From Gracilaria gracilis (taxonomy: Eukaryota > Rhodophyta > Florideophyceae > Gracilariales > Gracilariaceae), in the NCBI GenBank assembly GCA_030374805.1, contig JARGSG010000223.1, positions 682,001-746,000 on the forward strand: a DNA stretch of 64,000 bases. The letters run 5' to 3'. The notes under the pieces are model-generated. The model had not been told where the DNA came from. It did no database searches and saw only the letters and a list, made by a program, of their open reading frames with translations. Shown here in pieces: positions 10,994 to 22,604 of the stretch; the first letter of the stretch is position 1; each line of letters starts with the position of its first letter. The position numbers and the translations under genes are program-made.

Positions 10994-12109
10994 CTGCGAA
11001 GCACTGAAAACATTATGGTGCGAGACAATGTCCCGGCTCTTGGGACTGTTCCTGATATTGTTTGGGATACCTGAGACTGATGATTTTGGACGAAACAGAA
11101 TGTACGCAACTTGGGTTTCCGTTTGAAGACCGACATATTTAACTCATATGCGTTCGTCTGTTTTCCGCAAATGCTAGTTTCTGGCGAGGGTCGCGCAGAA
11201 TTTGGCAAGGGTCGTCCAGTAATTTTTTTGGAAAATTACCTTGTGCTGCTTTTCCAAATTTTGCAGAAAATTGCTTGGGTCGCCCAGTATTGGTCCGCAG
11301 GAAATACTCCGTGGTATTCCGGTCGCGCTAGTTTGCTCTGCCAGGATTAACTGCGCAGTTTTCCACCAAGCACAGTTTCTGTTTCCATATTGAGTGCACA
11401 TTAAACGTCTCAATAAGTGGAATACTCGCATCCACCCTATGGAATAGTAGCGCTAGTTCCGATGCTTCCTATTCAACCAGATTTTTTTGTATCTATTGAC
11501 CTATCTGATGCCTATCGTAATCGCTATTCTAATCCCTATTCACTACATTAGCAAAGCTCTATTCAATGGCATCGGCGAGCGTCAACCTCGCCAGGTTCAT
11601 GCTCGCGAGCATCATTGAACGGCGCTCTGCGCGAGCATTTTCGCAGAGAATGCGAGCCGACTTGCGAACTGCAGTACCGCCATGAGGCGAAGCGCCTCAT
11701 GGTGGTACTGTACTACTCGGTTCGTGCGTCGCATGTCAGCTCGCTCATCGCACGTAGCTCTCACCGCCTCGCAAAACGTTCGGAATTTGTTTTATCTGTA
11801 TTGGGATCGGAAAGGAAGCGAGTTGTCAGTATTCCCAATCTGGAGTGTAGAGTATTACTCTTGTGAGAAACGTACCGCATATCAAGAGTGCTATCTGTTT
11901 CTAAGGAAAAAGTCAGTAGTACCACCATAAGCTCTTTGTGTTCAACGGCTAAGGAAATGAAACATCAAGTTAGATTACTGAAAAACGCAGTTCCCAGACA
12001 GAGTAGATCAACAAGACGCACCAATAACATGAACGCATTCAAGAGATTGAGGCACCGTTGACCATCCCCATATTCTCCTAGTCGCAACACGGGCACCGTA
12101 AGGAACAAT
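10994..12109. other. Non-coding repeat-rich stretch
   Basis: No gene supported. Recurrent short motifs include GGGTCGYSCAG near 11200-11285 and ATGCTAGTTT at about 11171, which resembles the putative giant-element end at 22419. A 39-bp perfect hairpin is listed separately. Confidence 0.4.
11672..11710. repeat. Perfect hairpin
   Basis: CAGTACCGCCATGAGGCG pairs with CGCCTCATGGTGGTACTG around an AAG loop, with one G-T type mismatch. Further imperfect pairing outward to about 11580-11780 suggests a larger foldback element. Confidence 0.7.
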
Positions 12110-12415
12110 CCTTTACCTTTTAAGCAATGAAATGATGGAAAACATGTCAGAATCAAATCAAGAAGAAACCATCATGCCATGAAAACATAGCCAACTTACC
12201 ATTAAGAATCACTCGTTCTGCGTCGTAGACGTAACGCATGTGTCCACTATTAGATCAACGTCGTATGCAATTGCATCGAAATCGCTTGCCTTTGAATCAA
12301 TACAATGCCGCTTCAAATGTCAGAAACAAAGCAGAAAGTGACCAATCTCGCTTTCCCAAAGTTTGAACTTACCATTACGGAGTCTTCTGTACAAAACCAT
12401 TCTGCATCGTGCAAC
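12110..12415. repeat. About 300-bp diverged direct repeat, copy 1
   Basis: Shares many blocks, in order, with 12729-13022, including CAATGAAATGATG, AACATAGCCAACTTACCATT, TGTCAGAAACAAAGCA and CTCGCTTTCCCAAA. Neither copy codes for protein. A third partial match lies near 12365-12560. Confidence 0.65.
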
Positions 12416-12569
12416 ATTCCTCGCGCTCAACAGTACCTGTGTTCAACGGCGAAGAAGATCAAACAACAAGTTTGAATACTTAGAAACAGGTTTCCCAACA
12501 CACTATTTCAACAAGACGTACCAAGAACATGAACGCATTCCAGAGATTGAAGCACTGCGACTATAGAAG

Positions 12570-12610
12570 TATGCGGATGGTCAACGGTGCCACCGTTGAC
12601 CATCCGCATA
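12570..12610. repeat. 41-bp palindrome
   Basis: TATGCGGATGGTCAACGGTG is followed, after one base, by its inverse. It repeats the core of the larger hairpin beside it. Confidence 0.75.
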
Positions 12611-12613
12611 ATC

Positions 12614-12730
12614 GAATGTTTCTTATGATGCCGGTTTTGCGACTATACGATTATGCAGATGGTCAACGGTGGCACCGTTGACCATCCGCATAATCGTATA
12701 GTCGCAAAACCGGCATCATAAGAAACATTC
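12614..12730. repeat. 117-bp near-perfect hairpin
   Basis: Arms of about 58 bp start GAATGTTTCTTATGATGCCGG and end with the exact inverse; I see one mismatch (GCAG against GCGG). The centre GGTCAACGGTGGCACCGTTGACC is itself palindromic. It splits the direct-repeat pair, consistent with a foldback insertion or a fresh inverted duplication. Confidence 0.85.
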
Positions 12731-13022
12731 CTTTACCTGTTTAGCAATGAAATGATGAAGAGCATTTCAGAATCAAGCCAGAAAGAAACCAACCCGCAAT
12801 GGAAACATAGCCAACTTACCATTCAGAATCAATCATGCTGCCTCGTACACGTAACGCACTCGCTGACCATTAGACTACGCGCAGATGCATATCGAGAAGC
12901 ATTTACCTGCGAAGGAATACAATTCCGCTTAAAATGTCAGAAACAAAGCACAAAGTGACCAACCTCGCTTTCCCAAATTTACCATTACGAATTCTTCTGT
13001 ACAGACCAGTTCCGCATCGTTT
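12729..13022. repeat. About 300-bp diverged direct repeat, copy 2
   Basis: Second copy of the unit at 12110-12415, beginning at the outer edge of the 117-bp hairpin. On the minus strand it contains TCTAATGGTCAGCGAGTGCG, superficially like a tRNA A-box region. No B box or cloverleaf follows. Confidence 0.65.
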
Positions 13023-13116
13023 CAGCAATATTAGTAGTTGGTTCAGAAGTATGAAGCGTGGAAAAATAACCTTACCAAAGAACCCAAACTTTTGCACCCC
13101 AGCATAAGGAGATTCT

Positions 13117-13192
13117 CCGAAATGGTTCGTTCAACTTCCTAATCGCATGATGTCCGACATCATGCGATTAGGAAGTGAAAGAACTGTTTCGG
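13117..13192. repeat. 76-bp hairpin
   Basis: The inner arms ACTTCCTAATCGCATGATGT and ACATCATGCGATTAGGAAGT are perfectly inverted. Outer arms CCGAAATGGTTCGTTCA and TGAAAGAACTGTTTCGG pair with a few mismatches. It is non-coding. Confidence 0.8.
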
Positions 13193-13688
13193 AAAGCATC
13201 AATCATGTTTTGCACACCGCGCGCGAGAAACAGAACGAAACGGAGCAAATATCGCCTTCGTCGAAGCGCAATGGGAAAACGTAGTCAGCTTCGGATGAAA
13301 AAGGGAGAGAACGTCGTTTTTAAACGTACCAGAAGCCAGTGATCTACATCAGCATCAACTGGGACGCTGGCTCGGACGAAGATCCCAGTTTATGGAGGAG
13401 GCGAGGCCACAGAGAGTTTTGCGCGTCGTCGGCCGAGATCGGACAAGTGTACAGATATATCGTTCTCAATCCACAGAATTATTTAAAGTGATGGATAATC
13501 AGGGTTGAACTCTGGCGTCAAGGTCGACGTGTCCATGCGTTCCGCTTTTGAACAAAAGCACGTGATTTAAACTCAAATCTATTCTCCTCTCCTTCCCCTG
13601 TCCTCAGCATCCTCCCCACCGTCCTTCCGTCTTCCGCTTCTCTTCCGTACTTGTTCCCTTCCTCTTCGCTCAGCCCTTTCCCTCCATT
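13193..13688. other. Presumed 5' region of Plavaka-like transposase A
   Basis: No gene seen. It lies immediately upstream of the ATG at 13689 and probably includes the transposon promoter and perhaps its subterminal sequence. I could not define an element end here. Confidence 0.35.
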
Positions 13689-16600
13689 ATGGTTTACTAC
13701 TGCAGGCACAAACAGCGCAGTTGTCCGTTCATGGCGCGAGGAGTGTTGTCGCTTCAGAGACACGTCAGTCGGTGTCCTCACCGTCACAAAGCCATTCTAT
13801 ATGGTGAGCACAGCATTCGACGGATCAAGCGTTTCAAGTTATCTGCCCCACCTCCAAACGCTTCTTCTTCGGAAACCGTTACAGCCCCCTGCCGTACTGC
13901 CAAGTTTTTCTCTCCCAAAAAAAAATGGAGGTCTCCGTTCCACTGGAACCTCCGGAACCAGACCAAATGGAGTCGAGTTCTAAACCTGCGTCACCCTCTC
14001 CCCCACCCTTTTAAACCTCAATTGCAAACGACCTTACTCCTCCACCTTCCGAAGAGTCGCTCGGCGCTCTTCACATGGATTATCTTACCGTCTGTCTCGC
14101 TTGCGTAGCCTCCAGCCTTGGTCACCGTGAGGCAGACGAGCTCATTGGTCTTCTTCGGAACCCCCGCTTCTTGCAGAAGCGCTTCAATGAAACCATCACC
14201 AGTTCCAAGCGCTGTACGGAACTCAAGAACGCTATCTTCGAACGATATGCTCCCAACCATTGATTCAAACGAACCTCTATCTCCCCACAAAGACGTTAGT
14301 TTAGCGCCACCCTCTACACGAGAGACCCAATTGAGACCCTCCTCAAGCAGCTCCAGTTGGCTAACAGCGAAAATATCTTCTTCCATCCTATCCCCCAGAC
14401 CCACTCCGCAAAACTTTCTCATCCCATGTCGGCAACTCTCGCAAAAGACGCCATCTCCAAGCTGAAGGAAGTGGTCATGGGCTCCTTGGATAATAGAATA
14501 GTTTGGCATACTCAAGAAATAAGTTTCAGTGAATCTTTCGTAGGTCTTCAGCAGGTGTACACCGATAAGTCTTCAACAACTCTAAAGCAAACTTTGGTCA
14601 ACGTCTATCCCCTTCATCTCGTTTTCCTCAACTTTTCCGACCATCTACGCCGCAAATGTATGCGCGAGGACCTCACGGTAGTTGCGTACTTCCCTACAGC
14701 TCTCGAAGAAGTTTCTTCGTCGCATGCAGATGCCATGCCTTTCGTTTCCAACAAATCTCTCCGCGATGCGAGGATGCAGATTCTGCATCACTCCCTTCGT
14801 CGTATTATAGAGCCTATTCTAAACCTTGCATTGAAAGAAATTGAGTTCACCTGGAAAGACAAAGTGCATCGGGTATACCATCCACTGTTGGCAAGTTACT
14901 GCGCAGACATACCTGAAGCAAAGGATATTCTGTCTATTCTTCATGGCACAAAGACCGGACGCCCCTGTCACAGATGCCAGGTGCCACGCTCATCTTTATC
15001 CAGTGATGTGCCTACCTCCTTCTCCTTGCGCACACAGAACCAGACGAAACGACTAAGGGAAACATATTCCGCAGTCTTGAAAAATGCAGAGCAAGACGAC
15101 CTTGAGCGATGTCCCTGTCGAGCTAGAGACAGAAAAGCTTAGGCAGAATCTCTGATGCGCTCCAACTCTGTATCTATTACCCCATCTTTTCTAGAAAGCC
15201 CTTTTATCCTTCGTTTGATCCCAAGACTTTCTCCTTACAGTCTCTTTTCCTTCGAACCGTTGCACAACCTTCATTTTGGCATATCAAAGCTCATGAAAAC
15301 AGCCACCATTGAGCGATTTCAGTCACACACGCTGTTAACCACCATAGAAGCATCTGCACCGAGCTCCTTCCGAACAGTTCGCACGCAACTTCTAAACCAT
15401 GCAAACGCCATCCTCGTCGCCATGGAAAGGGACTTCCCCGCTAGAGGCTTGCACATAGACTTTTCTACACAAGAAAAATGCAAGTCTCTCAACGGTATAT
15501 TCACCAGCGAAGGTCTAGGCGGAATGCTGGAGGCAAAGAGCTACAAAGCACTGGACATGGTTTTCCCATTCATAGGCGTTTTCTTTGATGCATGTTGTGG
15601 AGAACATGAAACAGCACCTATCACAACCATCTTCACACAATACTCAGACTTGGTCGGCGCCATTTTCAGGTACAATCGAGAACCACACTGGAACGAAAGC
15701 TCTCTCTCAGCTCTCCAGGCCCAGATTACAGCCTTCAAACAATGTACGAGCAGAACATTAGCCGACTTCCACCCCTCTAGACTTAGAACGTTGACGTTTC
15801 ATCTTCTTGACCATCTCTTTGAGGATATCAGACGTCTAGGAGGTATCCAATACTACGATGCAGGGATATATGAGCATGCCCACCTCTTATTCAAAAGGCA
15901 TTATCGGCGAACGTCGAGAAGAACGGCAACGGCTGTGCAGGAAACCATTCGCTCTATCAACCATGAAAATGTGAGAAAGAAATGGATTGGTGATAATCTC
16001 CAAGAAGGCATAGCACGCGCACCATACGCTCCCCTAATACCTTCTATTGAACTTCCCCGATTTACGAAGAGAGGTCGTTCGATAAGCATGTGACAACTTC
16101 GACACTACGTTAGGCGGATCTCCTCATCTTCACTGACGCTATCTCAAATTAAGAAGGACCTCCAGGATAATGATACAATCTCCATTCTAGACCAAATTGG
16201 GGAACAAACTTCCACCGTTCCTCAGCCTGGTTGAGGAGACGCTCGATGATAACTCCATATCCCACTTACCGGAGAAGATCAGGATAACACTCGTGAACTC
16301 AGCAATTTTAAGAGGTGGTATGGTTCCCGTTCTACGACATTTTGAGGCCTCGTTCAATTCTATCGTCCTAGGTAGAAACAAGTACTCTGTCAACCAAAGG
16401 GTGTTTTCCTCTCCAGCTTTTGGACCGAGCAGGAAGCCCAAATTCTCGACCCTCTTGATCAAAGGAGAACAAGGTGCAACATGGGTTGCTCAAGTAGTCG
16501 CTCTTGTTCGTGTGTCTGTTCTCGAATACTCGGGCCCTGTTCCAGAAGTGGCATTCATTCTGTATTTCGAGTTATTGCCTCCCGTAACAGCTTTGGACAA

Positions 16601-16826
16601 TGTTTTGCAATTTATACCTTTACGTTGGGCTACAAGTGATGAGCAAAACCACACTGTGCCCTTCCCTGCCCATTCAAAACTGAAGAGCTCAGAACACCTC
16701 ACCCTTTGGTATGGAATGGTTCCGGATTCAGCAATACAGGGAACAGTACATATAGTTCGTTCTAATTATCCAGCCCAGCCATTATTTCTACACTCTATGG
16801 TTCCACCATCGATTCTACATCAATAG
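13689..16826 (+). pseudogene. Plavaka-like transposase, copy A
   Basis: Starts at ATG 13689 with a Cys/His finger (C-R-H...C-X12-H-X3-C, in YCRHKQRSCPF...LQRHVSRC), the kind of N-terminal finger seen in Plavaka transposases. The frame then shifts, and from about 14075 to 16093 one frame holds the body with in-frame stops (14261 TGA, about 14297 TAG, 15140 TAG). Diagnostic blocks are PLHLVFLNFSDHLRRK (Plavaka NIS-K-IR region), YCADIPEAKDILSI followed by PCHRC, and FEPLHNLHFGISKL. After a further frameshift the C-terminal domain runs 16197-16826 (ATWVAQVVALVRV, YFELLPP, IPLRWATSDEQNHT). It aligns throughout with the copies at 22952-26167 and 61848-64000 but is clearly diverged. It is inactive and convergent with ORF2 A, separated by only a few bases. 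Confidence 0.75.
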
Positions 16827-16829
16827 GTT

Positions 16830-19205
16830 TTAACATGAGCCTGTTAAAAACCCAACTGAACCCAAAGAACCCCATATAGAAGTAGAACAGTTAAAGATTC
16901 CCAGCCATTCTTCTTGTTCATTGTCACCACGTTGCAATCCTCTCCGCACTGGCGTGCTACTTCCAAAATCCAGCATGTCCATCTCCTTGAAATCCATGTC
17001 CCTCTCCTCACACCTTTCGATAAAACAATCTATAACTGATCCCAATTTCTTGCTCACATTCTCAACGAAGAAATTTTCACGCAACGTTACGTATATCTTT
17101 CCGCTCGAGGGCATTCGAAACGCTATCGTTGCCTCCCTCATATCATTCCCCAGCACTCCAGTTCATTCATGTGCTGCACTCCCATAGTGATGGAACTCGT
17201 TGGAATAACCTCTCTGTACATGTTGCCGGACATCTTCCAAGAACTCTTTCAAACAGAGAGGTAATAACTCCGCATAATTCTTCGCGAATTGTTTCTGCGT
17301 TTGCCTGCCTCTCGGAGGTTGAACAGTAACAAGAGTGAAAACGGTCAGAATCATTGCGTCTAAGCGTGCAAGTGTCAGTATCGTGCCATCCACTAATGTA
17401 TCTTCCTATTTATCCTCAACATCATACGCAATGAAGCCCTTCAACACTTCTAAGCCTACCGTGTTTCTGCAGAACAAGTCCTGGTCGTTCGTATCCATTT
17501 CATCCCCGTCATTCTTAGCTTTCGAATACTTCAAACGATCAAGCGGTGTCTTCCTCCACCATGACGTGGTGGAGGTTCCATTCGCACCAAGTCGCAAGAT
17601 GTTTCGTTGTGCTTTTCTCAGCTGGTGTTCAACTTCAATGGCATTTTCTTCTACCACTTTCGTTCTTCTCCATATTAGATCATGACCCAACAACAAAAAC
17701 AATTTATCCCTTGTATTTCTGTTTCGCACCCCTACAACATCACTCATTGTCTGTTTCATTCTCTGACTTAGACACATATCCGCACACACTTCTAATATGC
17801 ATCTTTCTGTGAGAGAGGCCTGTCTAATTCCTTCCCAACTCACTTATTTCAACTCACTCTGTAACATAATCTTCAGCAGCGCATCCGCACCCCCTTCAAC
17901 AGATGGTGTGGACATTACAAAACTGGCGAGGAGCTCCACAGGATTCTTGGGAACCCTCGCGACACCATCCCCATCGTTTCAAATTATCCCTTCACCATTC
18001 TCCGTCGCTCCCTCCAATATTTCAGCTCGATTGATCCAATTTCTTAAAGGTTTCTCACCTTCAAAACACAGTTCACTGGTCTCTCTTCTGGCCCAAGTCA
18101 ACATATTGTGATACACTTCTCGCGCAACTCCTCGAAACGCATCGCTTACAGCGATTCGATGCTTCTTTCGTCCGGTTCGTCCGGGTTCACCGGTACGAGA
18201 AGGGTTACTGCCGTCCCGGTTCAATGCACCACGTAAACATTCAATTACCTGTTCTTTCTTCTCAAGCTTAGTCTTCAATGCTGTGCTCCGCTCTTGCGCA
18301 ACTTTTACAAGGATTCCCCGTATCATCAAATCCTCCTCCAACTTTTTCACCTTTGCTTTCAATCTATTGATTTCTTTCAGCAACTCTCTGTGGTTTCCAG
18401 AAGACGTGATTTCTTTCTCGACAGTTCCCAAGCCTTCTTCCTCCTCCTGCTCTACTTCATGTACCTTCTTTGTTCCCTGTACTCCATCTACTTCTGTTCT
18501 TCGTGAAACAGTAGAGGTTAGGGTCCCCTTCATTGCACGATATACTGGAGTTATTTCATCCCCTGCATTGTCCGCATTGTTCACAGTGTCAGCCACATGC
18601 CGCTCAGAGTTCTCCTCTCTGAGTCTTTTTCGCCCTGACAAATTCGATTTCCCAGAATTTCACCTTCTCACACGCTGTATGCCGACCCGTCGGGGCTTCA
18701 ACGCAACTGTAGATGCCCTTCGCATCGAAAATGGTGATGGCCGTGGAATGTTTGTGGGATCGCCCACACTTCGTTGTAGGTCTCTTGCAGTGGGACTAAT
18801 CTCCAGTTCAGAGACACGGACATTCTCTTGTTCCTTTTGTGAACCTCGAACCTTTTATACAATATCCCTTGTAAACGAACCTGCCGGTTCTCGAGCTTTC
18901 GGAACCGGTGAAATTTCTTCGGAGTTGGAATTTTGTTCAACGTTGGCAGTGGACCGCGTTGGGGAGCTCGGCGATGGTCTACTTTGATGTACATTGCTAG
19001 TGTTCTCAGAGGTACCTTTGCGCCAAGAATGGCGGTGACCGACGGTGAGATTAGGCCCGTGATTGGCCTTCGCTGCTGGTGATTGACGTGGCGCTGTTTT
19101 AGCAGCCACTCGTGTTGAACCTCTGTTATCCTCACCAAGTTTCTTCTTCTTCCCTACAGGCTTCTTTCGCGACTGGGTCCCCCGCGTTCTTGCCTTGTCC
19201 ACCAT
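16830..19205 (-). pseudogene. ORF2 copy A: coiled-coil protein convergent to transposase
   Basis: A single frame of about 790 codons from ATG 19205 to the stop at 16830, with no frameshift seen but about six in-frame stops (for example TAA 18855, TGA 17979, TAA 17844, TAG about 17403, TGA about 17160). The N terminus is basic (SRKKPVGKKKK). The middle is a coiled coil with heptads (LKEINRLKAKVKKLEEDL). The C-terminal part is conserved with the other copies, including MPSSGKIYVTLREN and SVIDCFIERCE. I recognise no enzyme motif. Its conserved position tail-to-tail with the transposase in copies A, B and B' suggests an accessory transposition or regulatory protein, which is inference. Confidence 0.65.
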
Positions 19206-19494
19206 GTTATTAATTGATACAAATGCCCAAGTTGAGGAAAAAAAAGAGGGAAGAAAAAGATATTGGAGATTAAAGAGGATTTGGAGAACGGTGTGAAAGA
19301 GCGAGGATGGTTGGACACGGAAGGGAGCATGATGAATGGAATACCGGAATCAATAACGGTCAGTGTACAGAACCTGTGTAAATCATTGCAAACTACAAAT
19401 CGTGCAGCTACACAAAGGGAGTTCCCTATAGACCTCGCAACCACTCCTCGTCCTCAGCAAAATCAAGAGTGAGAGACCAATGCCAATTTTTTTC

Positions 19495-20350
19495 GGGCAG
19501 CCGACCCGGGTGCGGTGGCGCTTCATCGGTGCACCGATGAAGCTCCACGGCGCCCAAGTCCGCTGACAACGGCGCGTTGGTGGTGCCACGTATGTTATTA
19601 ACACAGGTTTGTCACAAACAGCGCGTTGAGACATCAGACCAAGGTGGCTTGGCGCTTTATCGGTGCACCGATGAAGCGCCACGATACCCGGGTTCGCTGT
19701 CATCGGCGCGCTGGTGGTGCCACGTATGCCACTACCACAGGTTTGCCATACACGGGACGTTGGGACAGCGGACCAGGGTTGCGTGGCGCTTCATCGTGCA
19801 CCGATGAAGTGCCACGACACCCGGGTCCGCTGTCAACGGCGCGCCGGTGGTGCCACGTATGCCACTACCACAGGTTTGCCATACACGGGGCGTTGGGACA
19901 GCAGACCAGGGTTGCGTGGCGCTTCATCTTGCACCGATGAAGCGCCACGACACCCGGGTCCACTGTCAACGGCGCGCCGGTGGTGCCACTTATGCCAACA
20001 CCACAGGTTTGCCATACACGGGGCGTTGGGACAGCGGACCAGGGTGGCGTGGCGTTTCATCGGTGCACCGATAGAGTGCCACGACACCTGGGTCCGCTGT
20101 CATCGGCGCGCTGGTGGTGCCACGTATGCCACTACCACAGGTTTGCCACACACGGGGCGTTGGGACAGCGGACCAATGTGCAGTGGCGCTTCATCAGTTC
20201 ACTGATGAAGCGCCACGACACCCGGGTCCGCTGTCCCAGGCTGTCGTTTTAATTAATTGGAATTACATAATCTTTTTAGGACGGCCGTCCGGGGTGGCGT
20301 GGCGCTCCATCGGCGCAGGGATGAAGCGCAATGAGACCCCAGTCTACTGT
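19495..20350. repeat. Tandem array of about 133-bp units, each with a ~70-bp palindrome
   Basis: Six to seven units. Each holds a hairpin beginning GGACAGCGGACCAGGGT, with GTGGCGCTTCATC, a short TGCAC centre, GATGAAGCGCCAC and an inverted end GGGTCCGCTGTC. The spacer is a conserved GGTGGTGCCACGTATGCCACTACCACAGG. The last unit (20280-20350) lacks the standard spacer and is more diverged. The open frames across it are artefacts of periodicity. It is upstream of ORF2 A, as the palindromes elsewhere are upstream of methyltransferase-SET genes. A role as subterminal protein-binding sites is inference. Confidence 0.85.
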
Positions 20351-21154
20351 CCTACTTGTCCTTATTAGTAACATCGCGTATATCTCCCCATTTATTTAGT
20401 TCCGTGTCTCTCGCGTCTTCAAGCTTTCCTTAACATCTCTTTGACGCACCACCTGCCATAGATGAAGTACCACTTTCTCTTGATCCTCTCTCCGCGCGCC
20501 ATGAAAGATAAAGCTGGAGTTCTTGCAGGTCTGCTTTGTCGGCGTGTCGCCCAGGAAACCCGTTATTCGACACGCTATTGGGCATTGACGCGGTAGACGG
20601 TAGACCGAGGTGAATTATGGTTCATAGATGCAACAATGAAGCGCCATTGCACACCTGGCCACTGCCCAGTCGTCGTGTTTTCCGAAGAATGTAATACGAA
20701 CCTTTCCGTAAGGGAATGAAACTTTTACTCTTCCACCAAGATATTGGTCTTTCTAAAATCCAAGTAATAATATAAATATATGTAGCAATAGAGTTGTTTC
20801 AATTCTACACTAACGTCATAGGGGCGACTGTCTGGCGCGGACACCGTCCCCTCGATACATATCGCTGTATAGCCGTAGGCGAAACAGGCGCATCTCTAAA
20901 GACTACTGTCACGCACGAATGCTCGTGCGCAAACATCATATAAGTCATTCCTTTACAGAGTAGGCTCACATGAAGTTAAATCCTTCTTCATGGGGACTTT
21001 GAGCCTAGTAAGACACTTATGGGGCTGCATTTATTAGTCACGTTAGTATGGTGAGCATTGCTGCGGATGCTCTGGAAACACCCTAAATTAGTGTGTTAGG
21101 GTGGTTTTCAATCCCTCCAAACGCATCCAGGACCGCTGGTCTAGACCACCCCCC
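20351..21154. other. Non-coding, degenerate palindrome and small hairpins
   Basis: No gene. A decayed copy of the 70-bp palindrome lies near 20608-20680 (ATGAAGCGCCATTGCACACC). A hairpin near 20960-21012 pairs GTAGGCTCACATGAAG with CTTCATGGGG...GAGCCTAGTAAG. Confidence 0.45.
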
Positions 21155-21228
21155 GGACAGCGGATCCGGGTGTCGCGGCGCTTCATCAGTGCACTGATGA
21201 AGCGCCACTGCACATCGGTCCGCTCTCC
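21155..21228. repeat. Solo ~70-bp palindrome
   Basis: GGACAGCGGATCCGGGTG with CGCTTCATCAGTGCACTGATGAAGCG at its centre and CGGTCCGCTCTCC at the end. Same family as the array at 19495. Confidence 0.8.
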
Positions 21229-21425
21229 AAGAAATTAAAATTTTTTTTGCCCTGCCGCCCCGGTCGGTCTCGAATATCTGTATCCGGGGCAAACATGCTA
21301 CTACTACTGGATATCGCGTTTGCAGAAACATCGCAGACATGTACAACTAACTCCCGTTCGGGTCCGTTTCACAGCCCCCTGTACTACATTCTTCAGTAGC
21401 TTACGCAGATCTGTTGTTCTCACTA

Positions 21426-21491
21426 CGGCCCAGGCGTCATGGCGCTTCATCGATGCACCGATGAAGCGCCACGACACCTGAGTCCGCTGTC
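21426..21491. repeat. Solo ~70-bp palindrome, left arm shortened
   Basis: ATGGCGCTTCATCGATGCAC is followed by GATGAAGCGCCACGACACC and TCCGCTGTC. Same family as the array; the left outer arm is degraded. Confidence 0.75.
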
Positions 21492-21836
21492 AACGGCGCG
21501 CTGGTGGTTCCAAGTATGCAACCACCCGTGTTTTGCTTTTCTCAGAACCAAGTGAGGGTATGGCGGAAGAAGAACACGTCGCCGGTCAAAACGGAGCGAC
21601 TGGAGAGGATGTGCAAGCGTCAGAGGAGACAGGGTGGGAGTTAAATAGTGGAGAGCTGGCGAGGGGTACAGTACAGTGATGGTTTTGGCCCGAAACTGGT
21701 CGGAACAGAAAGGGGTAAGTTATGATTTCAGGTATAGGCCGTGCGCATAGGCAGTGGCACGGAAAACGAGGACGGCGTCGATTGCACCGTATGTGACCAA
21801 ATTCTTGCTTTCGGTGCCGCTTTAGGCTTTTCTAAG

Positions 21837-22418
21837 ATGTCGAACGGATACGTGAAAGACGAGGAGCTTCTTGCGTTCCTGGAAGGGAAGGAGATCGGAG
21901 GAACGCCATCTCTGAAGCGGGAAGTGGCCGACGTTGCGCGGGTGGATGGAAGGTCATGAGAGGAGGAGGTGGTTGTGGCTGTGAGGAAGGCAGTGGCTGC
22001 AAATGTGGGCTCGAAGGTGGTGGAGAAGAAGGGGGAGAAGGATGGGATATGGAGAAAAGAGGCGGTGCACCTGAGCCAGTTGGTGATTTGAGAGCACTTG
22101 GAGGGTGGAGGTGGAGCGGGAGATAGGAAAGAGCAATTTACGGTGGAAATGAAGGAGCGGGTGAGGTTTTTGGGAGTTGTAATGAAGGAGCGAATGTATG
22201 ATTGTATTTCGGAGAGTGTGGCGAAGATGGGAGGGGTGGTGTGGAGTGAGGAGGATAATGGGGTGTCATTGGAAGCAATATCCACTTTGCGGAATGGTTT
22301 GAAGGTGCTGGGAATGGAGATGGGTCGTCATGCGGATGGGATGGTGGAATGCGTAGGGAAGGAGATACGGGAGCTGAGGGAGGAGAATGTGATGCTGAAG
22401 GGGAGCGTCGGTGCTATC
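21837..22418 (+). pseudogene. ORF3 remnant, interrupted at 22419
   Basis: Opens MSNGYVKDEELLAFLEG, matching MSNAYVEDEKLMALLHR of the intact ORF3 at 41865. After a stop at 21957 it continues in another frame with FTVEMKERVRFLGVVMKER, MVECVGKEIRELREENVMLKG. Similarity ends where GGAATGCTAGTTT begins, so another sequence has been inserted or joined here. Confidence 0.7.
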
Positions 22419-22604
22419 GGAATGCTAGTTTGGCGGTCAAAAACGACCGAATTAAAACAAACGAAAAACCGGTGAATCTATCCAAATTTGGAAGTGCTAA
22501 TTTCCGAAAATATTTCCACCTTTCCACTTGTGCTAGTTTTTTTTGAAAGAATTATTCCAAATTGTTTCCATCTTTGCTAGTTTGGGTGGAAGGGAAACTA
22601 GCAT
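22419..22604. repeat. GCTAGTTT-rich block: possible left end of giant element, or a 186-bp MITE
   Basis: Begins GGAATGCTAGTTT, which is the exact inverse of AAACTAGCATTCC ending at 41716 and at 43073. Internal GTGCTAGTTTTTTTT and TTGCTAGTTTGGG follow, then AAACTAGCAT at 22595. If the inner pair is used it is a 186-bp element. If the far pair is used it is the left terminus of a 19.3-kb transposon. I see no clear target duplication for either. Confidence 0.45.

Noticed and set aside
12820-12900. tRNA-like TCTAATGGTCAGCGAGTGCG on the minus strand
   Set aside because: No acceptor stem, no T-loop GGTTCGA-type B box, and the direct-repeat partner does not keep the similarity.
19498-20350. Several open frames with repeated RWDSGPGLRGASS-type peptides
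   Set aside because: They arise from the 133-bp non-coding repeat, are open in several frames on both strands, and change content with palindrome orientation.
19495-20350. CRISPR-like regular array
   Set aside because: Repeat and spacer are both conserved between units, units are 133 bp with long palindromes, and the setting is eukaryotic transposons.
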